From assembly GCA_031002005.1 (NCBI GenBank), contig CM061919.1, forward strand, positions 16,935,687 to 16,999,686: a stretch of 64,000 nucleotides of DNA, in the 5' to 3' direction. Every line of letters begins with the position of its first letter. The first letter of the stretch is position 1. Origin of the DNA: Vandiemenella viatica (Eukaryota > Arthropoda > Insecta > Orthoptera > Morabidae). Below the pieces are notes generated by a model. The model worked only from the letters and a program-made list of their open reading frames with translations. It was not told the origin of the DNA and did not search any database. The position numbers and the translations under genes are program-made. This document shows positions 19,930 through 29,685 of this stretch, piece by piece.

Positions 19930-22375
19930 ACTAATGGTAATTTTTTGTTACTTCATCTGCAATTTTACCACAATTTTCTTGTAAAAAATTTTCTGTGTAC
20001 ACTAAGTGTACCTGTATGCATACCTTTTCTATAACCCTAAAATACTCTTCAAGGTCAGAAAGAACAACAATTAACCAGGACGGATCGAGAGAAAAGTTAA
20101 CAAAAAAGACCTGGCCCAATGTGGAGGACACGAGGAGTTTAGATGGTTCTCTATCATAGTTGACCTCAGCCATGTTTTAACACGGCGCAGTGTAGGGAAG
20201 GATTCTCTATGTTGTTTGTTGTACAAAGCTGAGCCAAGGAAATTATGATTGTGCTTTTAGTCGCAGAAAATGATATTTCCGCCTCATTTAAGTCTTTCGC
20301 AAGGTCTAGTTCTCCAAGATTTTCTGTTGTCATACCCTTGTCCTCCCATAGTTTATACCATAGATCGACTTCATAATCAAAAAATTTTAAGTTGTAGTAT
20401 TGGCAGAATCTTTGTGTATGTGTGTTTAAAAAAAAAAACAAAAAAAATACTAACTTTAACTGGCTAGGGATTGCAATCCAGGAATGCGGATCGCGAATCA
20501 TTTGACAGTCTGGCGGATCCAGCACAAAATTAAGCGGATTCGCAATCCGTAAAATGGGATGAAAACATGTTTCAGTCTTCGTCACCTTGTCCTCCTGTCG
20601 TCACTTTCCGGTCCGACTCATTCTCTACCGATTGTATCGCCCCGTTTACATGTACCCGTCAAGTTGACATTTGACTCACAGCAACAAATACGTTTTTATG
20701 TCGTCCTTCGTGATCATAAGTAAATACATTAACGTTTTTATAAGAACTCCAGTTTGTTTTTGTTGTGTGCATTACTGTAATTTGAGTTATGTCGTGCTAT
20801 TGTAAAACTAGCTCCCAGATCATACACATAAAAAAGATACTGAGTTGTTTCTGAGGAGAAGTAGAAACAATAAAAAAAAGAAGGTTACAAGTATTGCCAG
20901 CTATTTCAAAATCTATTGAATAAATAATGTCTTAAAATTTTTTGTCATAAACTGTACTTCATCGTATTTAAGATATTTCTTTTCATAATTGTATTTCAAC
21001 TTCCTAATTCTGCTAATCCTATAAGATCTATGGTAACAAAGTTTTCAAATACTGTAAAAGTTGACATAATTGTTCAGGTTGAATATTTAAAGAAACAATG
21101 GCGAAGATTTTCGTTGGGTGTTTGATGAGTGGACGTCCCAAAAATCTCTTACATTTGAACGTTTATGTTCACCGCAAAGAAACACATTTTGATGTCAGCT
21201 TGCTTAGAATGCTCCGGACTTTGAAATAGGTTCCAATGGCGGCTGCAATTCTGGTACATGTGTTCAAAATATTTTAGCTCTCCATGTCCGCGTTGCTGCG
21301 ATGATCTTTTATGTCAGACATTACTCTATTAATATGATCCCTGCATGTATACAAGTCGAACGTCTTTGATTGTAACGCAGTGGCAACAGGTTCCAATAAT
21401 CCTGAGTATCCAATTCGATGCATATATCGGTAGCAGCCCAGTGTAGGTGGTAAGCACCCTTCCTAGTCACATCATTCCCTTCTATAGAAAAATTTGAAAG
21501 TCCATTGACAATGTCTTCAAAATGCTCGTTAAAAATAGCAAAACTTGTATATTTTTGAGACCAGCGGTTCTCATAAAAAGCTGAAATATTTGGAACGTGC
21601 TTTCTCCATAAAAAAGATTTCTCGTAAAAAGTTGATTATGTACTCTATGGTGCTAATTGTGTTCCGTATTTCTGTAATTTGATTTAAATTATTTACAACC
21701 AGGTTAAGTCTGTGGCTTGCGCAATGAAAATAAAAGGCTTTCTTATATTTCTCTTTTAATTTTTTTTAAATCCCACCAATATCATCCGCCAATGTAGAAC
21801 ACCCTTCATATTCTTGGCTAACACACCTGTCAGGTCCATGTCCTTCGTTTTTATAAATCCTGTCAGTTTCTCATGCTATAATTTGTCATTCAGCACCATC
21901 AGTTCTACGAATCCGAGAAATATTTTGCGGATTGTATTTTTATCTTCGTCATAAAAACTGATTTTTATGGAAAGCTGTTCTTTCCCAGCTATGTCACACA
22001 ACTCATCTGCCAATACAATATAAGCATAAGCCTTATTTGCAGCCTGCATAATTTCACTTCCTTCTGGTGAGCAGTATTCATCATTACAGCCACCTGTATT
22101 TTTTTCCGAGTTCTTAGCATCGTTAGCTGCTTATTGAGGATAATGTGATGAAACATGTTTTTGTAGTAATCCTGGATATTTTTGAAGTGACAGAAAATTG
22201 GAGTAACAAATTAATTAGAATACGCTACCTGGGACACGTATGTCTGCAAGCAATCATGATTAAATTTTTATTTCAAATTAGTGGCTTTAGCTTCTACAAA
22301 AAAGTTGTAATTTTCAGGCAGGTACCCAGCAACGTTTTAGCATCTCTCTCCAACACCATTGTACATAATTCATAA
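19930..22375 (-). pseudogene. hAT-A transposase relic (52 kDa repressor-like)
   Basis: Minus-strand pieces in changing frames follow the hAT order of the family often annotated '52 kDa repressor of the inhibitor of the protein kinase'. N-terminal part: TYVSQV...KNIQDYYKNMF (22.25-22.15 kb) and KIQVAVMMNTAHQKE. Middle: ADELCDIAGKEQLSIKISFY (about 22.0 kb), then NRWSQKYTSFAIFNEHFEDI (about 21.55 kb) and KGAYHLH. C-terminal part: FFDYEVDLWYKLWEDKGM (about 20.37 kb) and RRVKTW (about 20.18 kb), the hAT dimerisation region. Stops and frameshifts are frequent, so it is inactive. hAT-B carries the same gene. Family assignment is by recalled motifs. Confidence 0.65.
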
Positions 22376-22694
22376 GACTGAAATTAATATGAAGCTGTGC
22401 CTGTGGGCTTTAACACCGTATGTAGCAGTACAGATACGACCACAGAATGAGTGAAACAACTTGACCGTTGGATCGACCCAACTCTTATCTGGGCAAATCC
22501 GGGAACCTAAGACAAATATACTGTAAATTCAAAAGTAATAAATATTTTATCACAAATTAGCTCTTATACTATCCACTTTTTCACAATCGCTTAATGGTAA
22601 TAAAAATAAATAAAATACAAACGAATACAGTTAACTATAGTTATTAAATAAAAGTCGTCATTTTTGTGGGTACTGCATGTAATACTACTAATAG

Positions 22695-22699
22695 CCGTC
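22695..22699. repeat. BEL target duplication CCGTC (left)
   Basis: CCGTC stands directly before the 5' LTR and again directly after the 3' LTR (29461-29465). The uninterrupted site is visible in hAT-B near 40890 (AGAGCCGTCGTTAGCC). Confidence 0.9.
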
Positions 22700-23277
22700 T
22701 GGTTGAGCGATTTCTTATTTTTCTTTCCGTCGGCCGCGGGCATCTATGTTCGCGGCGGAATAAAGGTCAGTTGGCGTAATTCAGACATCCACTGGCCTAT
22801 GCAATATTTGCGTGCCTTGTTCCACAAGGAAGCTATATATGTGTATTCCTTTTTTTTTATGAGTAACTATTATTGTCACGCTCAAGTCCGCAACGGTTAG
22901 GTTTGCGTGCTTAAACATTGCAGCGAGTTAAGCTTATTATTAAACTGTCGGCGAGTTATGCCAAGTTTGGAGACGATTAAAATAAGAACTAAATTACGTG
23001 TGAAGAGATTACAGCTCAGATCCGGATTGCATCTTGCTGGAAGTAACAGACGGTGTTCGCGTTGCAGCCTGGCCATGCGAGTAGATCCTGCATTCATAAG
23101 GTGAGTGGATTTCTGATTTGCGCTATTACTGGCCGAATCGCTGCTGCCGAATTTCGGGTGTCTGTGGTCGGCGGAAGTGGAGAGAAATCGCTCACCAATT
23201 AATTAACCACGGTTACGTTCCCTGCGGGAAGTCACTATTTATACGTGGCTTTCCCAAGATAGATTATCCATCATCTA
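22700..23277 (+). repeat. BEL 5' LTR
   Basis: TGGTTGAGCGATTTC to ATCCATCATCTA (TG...TA ends). A 65-codon frame inside it occurs in both LTRs and is not a gene. Confidence 0.95.
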
Positions 23278-23281
23278 TTTT

Positions 23282-23299
23282 TTGGTCCTCCCGGGGTCG
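23282..23299 (+). other. Probable primer-binding site
   Basis: TGGTCCTCCCGGGGTCGG follows the 5' LTR after four T residues. The TGG start fits pairing with a tRNA CCA end; I could not name the tRNA. Confidence 0.55.
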
Positions 23300-23375
23300 G
23301 ATATGACACGATCAGTTTGATTAATATAATCTCTGTATAAGCCAGTTACGCTATACTTCAATCATATTTTACAAT

Positions 23376-25529
23376 ATGGCTTTCGGGACAAATGTTGATT
23401 CTGTAGAATTCAAACGGAAGCTAGCATTATTAACTTCAAAGTCGGATATGATTTTTGAGAGAGTTAATAAATTGTATAAGATTTCTATGAACATCTCTTC
23501 GTTTGATTCCCGGACCAATGAAAGTTTTATGACTGATTCTGAAACAATTGATGACCTTCAGATCAAGTTTGAATCTATGATAGATCAGATTAATGATTTA
23601 CATTTGACTAAAGATCCTGAATATACACCTGATTATACCCCATTAACTGCATTTGAGGATTTGTACTCGCGTATTAAACGAACTCGCTACAAAATTAGTG
23701 CCTCTACCGTTACATTGTCATCGCGTCCGAGTGACCGTGAACACATTAAATTACCTCCTATAGATATTCCTAGCTTTGATGGTAGTATGGAGAAATGGCC
23801 AGTATTTTATGAATCTTTCAAAGCTAATATTCATGATAACGACCAGTTAACTAACTCACAGCGTGTGCAATATCTTGTAAGTAAACTAACAGATAATGCA
23901 TTGAAGTTAACTGCAGGTATTGTACCTACAGCGGAAACATACCAAATAATGTGGGAAAGTCTAGTAAATCGATACCAAGACAAACGCCTGTTAGGTACTC
24001 ACTATTTAAATATCATTTTGGATATAAAGCCTAGCAACAATAATCCAAACAGCTTGGATACATTTATAGAGAAATATTCAGCAGCAGTTGCAGCTTTGAA
24101 ACAATTAGGCATTCATGATCTTACAGATTTTATTTTATTTCAATGTGCATTGCGTAAGATCGATGCTCAAATTGTACAAGCCTTTGAAATGTCAGTACGC
24201 GATAAAGAAATGCCCACTTACAACGAATTAACTTTATTCGTGAAAGATCAGGTTAAAATTTCTAAACGTTCAAGCAATATGAACAGTGCAAGTTCGGGAT
24301 TATATTCTCGCGCTTCAGATAACATGAACAAGCGACTGAATGAAAATGTGACACGCGGGCGTACTTCCAAAGCATTTGTTTCTAAAGAAGATAACGCAAT
24401 AGTCAGAGACAATATGGCAACTAAGCTTATCTCTGGATCCTGTGTTTATTGCCAGCAAACAGATCATACATTACTCTATAATTGCTCCCACTTCAAATCT
24501 TTGGGTTCACCACAGAATAGATATGAATTTGTAAAATCAAAAAGAGGTTGTGTGAACTGCCTGGGAATTTCTCACACTGTTTCCAACTGCAAATCGTCGT
24601 CTGTTTGTAAGTTATGCAAGAAACGACACCACACTCTCTTACATTTTGATAGGAAAAATACGCAGACTCATTCCACTCGTCTCAATACGAGTGAGAATTG
24701 CGCGTTGCAAGCCATTTCCAACAACAATGTAAAAACAGACCGCGCCAAAACTAGCTTACCTTGCGGTATTGATATCGACACCAACTGTTCTGGTCCAGGG
24801 CTCGCATCATCGGCTCATGTAAATAAGGCTTCACATAATGAATCTCCGCTTTCCTTGAGCGTTAGTGTAAAGACTAATTTTCATATATTACTTTCTACAG
24901 CTCAAGTATATGCCAAGTCCACTGATAATAATTATCAAATAATTAGGTGTCTAATTGATAATGGATCACAAAATCATTTAATTACCATCGATTGTTGTAA
25001 GTCATTGAACCTACAGATAATTCCATTAAATAATTCCTATGTGAAGGGTATAGGTTCGAGTTCGCGACCGATTTATGGTTATGTGAATATCGAAGTACAA
25101 TCCCGTGTATTTAAAAGTAACAAATATAACATTCAAGCTCTAGTTGTTGATTCTATTACAGACCAATTACCTTCTCATTTTATAGAAAAGTGTGACATGT
25201 CATATTTGGACAACCTACCTTTAGCTGATTTAACATGGAATATTCCTGGTAAAATTGATCTTGTGTTGGGTGCTCAGCTTTTTCCATATATTTATTTCGG
25301 AGATAGAGTTGAATCAGGTACTATGGCACCTCCTGCTTTACTGACCGCCTTCGGTTATGTGTTGATGGGAGAATATTCTAGTATTCATACTCACCCTACA
25401 TCTTTTACTGCTCTAGCACTCAATGAATTGGTGCAAAAATTTTGGGAATTAGAGGAGATATCTCACAAAAAATTCCTAAGCCCTGAGAATACAGAGTGTG
25501 AGAATTTATATACTTTATCATGTGAGTAG
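23376..25529 (+). CDS. gag: BEL Gag and protease region of the polyprotein
   Basis: 717 codons from the first ATG after the 5' LTR. The N-terminal part is a capsid-like region (PSFDGSMEKWPVFYESFKAN, about residues 132-151, the DUF1759-type segment common in BEL Gag). Zinc knuckles follow: CVYCQQTDHTLLYNC (from residue 356), CVNCLGISHTVSNC and CKLCKKRHH. The retroviral-type aspartic protease has its active site in LIDNGSQNHL (D at residue 528). The frame closes at TAG 25527-25529 just where the protease-RT linker should continue, so Gag-Pro is separated from pol by a frame break. Gag packages the RNA and protease matures the polyprotein. Confidence 0.9.
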   Translation: MAFGTNVDSVEFKRKLALLTSKSDMIFERVNKLYKISMNISSFDSRTNESFMTDSETIDDLQIKFESMIDQINDLHLTKDPEYTPDYTPLTAFEDLYSRIKRTRYKISASTVTLSSRPSDREHIKLPPIDIPSFDGSMEKWPVFYESFKANIHDNDQLTNSQRVQYLVSKLTDNALKLTAGIVPTAETYQIMWESLVNRYQDKRLLGTHYLNIILDIKPSNNNPNSLDTFIEKYSAAVAALKQLGIHDLTDFILFQCALRKIDAQIVQAFEMSVRDKEMPTYNELTLFVKDQVKISKRSSNMNSASSGLYSRASDNMNKRLNENVTRGRTSKAFVSKEDNAIVRDNMATKLISGSCVYCQQTDHTLLYNCSHFKSLGSPQNRYEFVKSKRGCVNCLGISHTVSNCKSSSVCKLCKKRHHTLLHFDRKNTQTHSTRLNTSENCALQAISNNNVKTDRAKTSLPCGIDIDTNCSGPGLASSAHVNKASHNESPLSLSVSVKTNFHILLSTAQVYAKSTDNNYQIIRCLIDNGSQNHLITIDCCKSLNLQIIPLNNSYVKGIGSSSRPIYGYVNIEVQSRVFKSNKYNIQALVVDSITDQLPSHFIEKCDMSYLDNLPLADLTWNIPGKIDLVLGAQLFPYIYFGDRVESGTMAPPALLTAFGYVLMGEYSSIHTHPTSFTALALNELVQKFWELEEISHKKFLSPENTECENLYTLSCE

Positions 25530-25534
25530 GAACA

Positions 25535-25738
25535 GTGAAGGGTAGATATACTGTGGCTTTACCGTTCCTTTCAGATCCTAATGAGCTTGGCAATTCTCGT
25601 TTCAATGCTTTACGCCGATTTATGGCGCTCGAAAGGAAATTTAAACTATGTCCCACACTCCGAGAGAGCTATAATAAAGTTATTGAGGAATATATTACAA
25701 ATGGTTACTTAACAGAAGTTCGTGAATCAGGAGGTTAG
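25535..25738 (+). pseudogene. Out-of-frame start of BEL reverse transcriptase
   Basis: This piece reads KGRYTVALPFLSDPNELGNS, the conserved start of BEL pol, and ends at TAG 25736-25738. It is in a different frame from both gag (before) and pol (after). The two flanking one-base differences cancel, so gag and pol share a frame and only this roughly 200 bp piece is displaced. No initiator ATG: the codon at its start is GTG. Confidence 0.75.
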
Positions 25739-28670
25739 CGATGACGGGTATTATATTCCCCATCATGCAGTCATCCGCCCTGATAAACCCATGCCTCGCA
25801 TTGTACTTGATGCAAGTGCTAAAACTCATACTGGTTTGTCATTAAATGACATTTTGCATACCGGTCCTAATTTACAGGCCGATTTATTCTTGCTTTTATT
25901 AAACTTTCGGTTATTCCCGATTGCTATTACAGCGGATATCAAGCAAATGTATTTGCAGATTGGTGTTGTTAATGACCATCGCAGATTTTTGCGAATATTA
26001 TTTCGTTTTGATGATAGCGAAATAGTTCGGACATTTCATTTTAACCGTATTCCTTTTGGGTTAAAATCGAGTCCTTTTCTAGCTATGCGCACTTTGCGAC
26101 AGCTGGCGGCTGAAGCGAGTTCTCAGTTTCCTGAAGCCTCTGAAGTCGTCGAGACTAAAATGTATATGGACGATTTGGTTCATTCTGTTCCTGATGAGGA
26201 AACAGCTTTTCGTTTATCCCGAGAACTAATCTCATTATTGAAGTCTGGAACTTTTGATTTAGTAAAATGGTCCAGCAATTCTTCTGGGTTACTCGATAGT
26301 CTTCCTGATTCTCATCGAAGCCCAGTAAACTTTTCAGAAGGAAACGTAGTGACGTCAGCTAAGGTTCTGGGGCTATCATGGAAACCTTCAGACGACGTTT
26401 TCTACTTCACCACGACCCAAGTTTGCGAAAAGTGCACGAAGCGGAACATATTATCTGTAGTGGCTCGTTTGTTTGATGTTTTGGGTCTGGTTGCTCCGGT
26501 TATTTTGTTAGCCAAGTTGTTAATTAAAGAACTGTGGCTAAGTAAAATTGATTGGGATGATACCCCGCCCGAGAGTGTGTTACGCCGATTTGCGGCGCTC
26601 ACTCAAGAATTACCTCTTCTTTCCACTATGGAAATCCCTCGTCATGTAGGTGCATCAAAGGACTGCAAGGTCAATATTGTTGCCTTTTGTGACGCAAGTA
26701 TGAACGGTTATGGTTCTGTTATATATTTACATACTACTGATGCGTCTGGCATATCTGTTCGACTATTATGTGCTAAGTCCAAGGTTTCACCTACCAAAAT
26801 AACGACACTTGCGCGTCTCGAGTTATGCGCCGCGCTTCTGATGTCGAAATTAGTTAAATTAGTTAATGAAACCTATCGAGATCGAGTCCATATAGTAGGC
26901 ACCTATGCCTTTTCAGACTCTACGGTAGCTTTGTCCTGGATTCATTCTTCCCCGCATCGTTGGTCTGTTTTTGTGAGTAATAGGGTCGCTCAATGTCAAG
27001 AGAACCTTGCTCCGCAAAACTTCTTTCATGTTGCGGGAATCGAAAATCCAAGTGACTGCCTCTCTCGAGGTATGTTACCGTCACAATTAGTTTCTCATAG
27101 CTTGTGGTGGAATGGACCGTCTTGGATGCATCGTCCCACTTCTGAGTGGCCCATTAAAACGTTTTCTCCGGGTGATTGTAAGGAATTACCGGAACACAAG
27201 ACGAATGTTTTCACCATTACTACCACTCAACCTGAACCTTCCGTGCTGTATGGTTTATCTCAGCGCGTGTCTTCTTGGGACAAATTATTGAGAGTTGTGA
27301 TTTACATTTTTAGATTCATAAAGAAGATTACCCCTTCTGGTGGGGTAAAGAATTTGTTCTTTGCTGAAAGGGCAATAATTCGTGCGGTACAAGATGTGCA
27401 CTTTGCAGTAGATATTGCTCTTCTAAAAAAGAATAACTTGCCTTCCAAGAAGCTGCGGAATTTGTCAGTATTTCTTGATGAAGAAGGTATTTTACGAATT
27501 GGTGGACGACTGTCTGAGTCGGACTTACCCTTCGAAGCTAAACATCCAGCGCTACTTCCCAAGCATGACCATGTTTTGCATCTTATTATCAGACATTACC
27601 ATGTTTTGAATTGTCATGCAGGGGCTGGTCTGTTAATATCGATTTTGCGGCATCGCTACTGGATTTTAGCTGCGAGGATTGTTGTTCGGTCCATGGTACG
27701 TAAATGTAATTTTTGTTTTAGAGTTAACCCTATTCATCCTACTCCTAAGATGGCAGATTTGCCTCCATGTCGCACACATGAAGCTAAGGCTTTCGTTCAT
27801 ACTGGAGTAGATTACGCAGGTCCGATTCCTATAACCCTTACACGACGCCGTGGTCAACACTCTCAAAAGGCGTACATTTGTCTTTTTGTGTGCCTAGTCA
27901 CTAAGGCTATACACATAGAGTTGGTCTCAGACTTAACGTCTGATACATACTTAGCCGCATTCAAGCGCTTTATTGCAAGACGAGGACCTGTTTCTTGTCT
28001 ATATTCAGACAATGGTACTAATTTTGTAGGTGCCAAGGCTCAGTTAGAAGAGTTGAACAAAGCTCTAAAACCTGAATTAAGTAGTCGCCGTATCGAGTGG
28101 AAAATGATTCCTCCGCGTGCTCCGCATTTCGGAGCATTGTGGGAGTCTAATATAAAGAGTTTGAAGACCCATTTATTTAGAGTGATTGGAAATCAACTTC
28201 TCACTTATGAAGAACTGCAAACGGTTCTAGTTCAGATTGAATGCGTTATGAATTCGCGACCTTTAAATGTAGTGTCGTCGGATCCATACCCAGAAGTTAT
28301 TACTCCTGCACATTTTTTGATGTCAACTCCCCTACAGTACTTACCGGCAGCTGACATGTCTTGTTCGAATCTAAACCATCGTAAGAAGTTGTTAGATCAG
28401 ATGGTCCAGTCATTCTGGAAAAAATGGCGACTTGAATATTTGCACACCCTGCAAGTTAGACATAAATGGTCGACACCGGATAACCCTGTTCAAGTGGGTA
28501 CAGTTGTAATCGTGGGGCAGGATGATTCTCCCCCTTTGAACTGGCCCTTAGGGGTGATTATTAAAACTTATCCTGGTTCAGACAATGTCACTCGGGTGGC
28601 GATGGTGAAGACACGATTCGGCACTTTCAAGCGTCCAGTGGTTAAACTTTATCCCATACCAACACAATAA
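25722..28670 (+). CDS. pol: BEL Pol: reverse transcriptase, RNase H, integrase
   Basis: Open for 982 codons (not starting at ATG; it is the downstream part of a polyprotein). RT: VIRPDKPMPRIVLDASAKTH, ITADIKQMYLQI, RIPFGLKSSPF and the catalytic box YMDD at residue 148. RNase H: VAFCDASMNGYGSVIY, LARLELCAALL and AFSDSTVALSWI. Integrase zinc domain: HYHVLNCHAG...RKCNFC. Catalytic core: D at 697 (TGVDYAGP), D at 763 (YSDNGTNF), E at 808 (GALWESNIKS). The end has the BEL C-terminal domain (VGTVVIVGQDD...VKLYPI). All key residues are present, so this block is intact apart from the break upstream. Confidence 0.93.
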   Translation: MNQEVSDDGYYIPHHAVIRPDKPMPRIVLDASAKTHTGLSLNDILHTGPNLQADLFLLLLNFRLFPIAITADIKQMYLQIGVVNDHRRFLRILFRFDDSEIVRTFHFNRIPFGLKSSPFLAMRTLRQLAAEASSQFPEASEVVETKMYMDDLVHSVPDEETAFRLSRELISLLKSGTFDLVKWSSNSSGLLDSLPDSHRSPVNFSEGNVVTSAKVLGLSWKPSDDVFYFTTTQVCEKCTKRNILSVVARLFDVLGLVAPVILLAKLLIKELWLSKIDWDDTPPESVLRRFAALTQELPLLSTMEIPRHVGASKDCKVNIVAFCDASMNGYGSVIYLHTTDASGISVRLLCAKSKVSPTKITTLARLELCAALLMSKLVKLVNETYRDRVHIVGTYAFSDSTVALSWIHSSPHRWSVFVSNRVAQCQENLAPQNFFHVAGIENPSDCLSRGMLPSQLVSHSLWWNGPSWMHRPTSEWPIKTFSPGDCKELPEHKTNVFTITTTQPEPSVLYGLSQRVSSWDKLLRVVIYIFRFIKKITPSGGVKNLFFAERAIIRAVQDVHFAVDIALLKKNNLPSKKLRNLSVFLDEEGILRIGGRLSESDLPFEAKHPALLPKHDHVLHLIIRHYHVLNCHAGAGLLISILRHRYWILAARIVVRSMVRKCNFCFRVNPIHPTPKMADLPPCRTHEAKAFVHTGVDYAGPIPITLTRRRGQHSQKAYICLFVCLVTKAIHIELVSDLTSDTYLAAFKRFIARRGPVSCLYSDNGTNFVGAKAQLEELNKALKPELSSRRIEWKMIPPRAPHFGALWESNIKSLKTHLFRVIGNQLLTYEELQTVLVQIECVMNSRPLNVVSSDPYPEVITPAHFLMSTPLQYLPAADMSCSNLNHRKKLLDQMVQSFWKKWRLEYLHTLQVRHKWSTPDNPVQVGTVVIVGQDDSPPLNWPLGVIIKTYPGSDNVTRVAMVKTRFGTFKRPVVKLYPIPTQ

Positions 28671-28870
28671 TATTTTTTGTATCATTCCTTTTAATGGAAT
28701 CAAATTTATTAATAGCCTTTTAATTTAATCTTGCGTCAATCCTACTCTCAACCCCTATCTTCATTATTGCTTTGAATCAGAAAAATTACTTTAATTTTTA
28801 TGTCACAACTTAGAATATCCCATAATGTGAGGGAAAATTATTTTTATTTTTGAAAGTCCTAAGAACTTTC

Positions 28871-28883
28871 AAGGGGGGGAGCA
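28871..28883 (+). other. Polypurine tract before the BEL 3' LTR
   Basis: AAGGGGGGGAGCA lies immediately before the 3' LTR, the expected site for priming plus-strand DNA. Confidence 0.8.
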
Positions 28884-29460
28884 TGGTTGAGCGATTTCTT
28901 ATTTTTCTTTCCGTCGGCCGCGGGCATCTATGCTCGCGGCGGAATAAAGGTCAGTTGGCGTAATTCAGACATCCACTGGCCTATGCAATATTTGCGTGCC
29001 TTGTTCCACAAGGAAGCTATATATGTCTATTCCTTTTTTTTATGAGTAACTATTATTGTCACGCTCAAGTCCGCAACGGTTAGGTTTGCGTGCTTAAACA
29101 TTGCAGCGAGTTAAGCTTATTATTAAACTGTCGGCGAGTTATGCCAAGTTTGGAGACGATTAAAATAAGAACTAAATTACGTGTGAAGAGATTACAGCTC
29201 AGATCCGGATTGCATCTTGCTGGAAGTAACAGACGGTGTTCGCGTTGCAGCCTGGCCATGCGAGTAGATCCTGCATTCATAAGGTGAGTGGATTTCTGAT
29301 TTGCGCTATTACTGGCCGAATCGCTGCTGCCGAATTTCGGGTGTCTGTGGTCGGCGGAAGTGGAGAGAAATCGCTCACCAATTAATTAATCACGGTTACG
29401 TTCCCTGCGGGAAGTCACTATTTATACGTGGCTTTCCCAAGATAGATTATCCATCATCTA
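28884..29460 (+). repeat. BEL 3' LTR
   Basis: Nearly identical to the 5' LTR; followed directly by CCGTC (29461-29465) and then hAT-A sequence (TTTAGCCTTAC). Confidence 0.95.
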
Positions 29461-29685
29461 CCGTCTTTAGCCTTACTGGCTCGCGCGCAGTTAAGACGGG
29501 GGTTCCGAACGCGGCTGCAGCGTCCGACGCAATCCCTAGGTAGCAAACAAAAACTGCATACGTGTTGTCGCCTGTGGTCGGGGGTGTTCGGAACTTCGCA
29601 ACAGGTCAGCCGTGCAGTTCGCTCTTAATCGTACCTTAAGAGCTACTTGAAGCAACATATCTGATATTTCTGCTGCGATCATGAA

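Larger units (their letters stand above)
22700..29460 (+). mobile_element. BEL/Pao LTR retrotransposon
   Basis: 6,761 bp element with LTRs of 578 and 577 bp, a 5 bp duplication, a primer-binding region, gag, protease, RT/RNase H and integrase in BEL/Pao order, and no envelope gene. It lies inside hAT-A. LTRs differ by about three substitutions and one T-run length change by eye, so the insertion is recent compared with its surroundings. Confidence 0.95.

Noticed and set aside
22907..23104. 65-codon reading frame present twice (also 29090-29287)
   Set aside because: It lies in the BEL LTRs; duplication simply reflects LTR identity.
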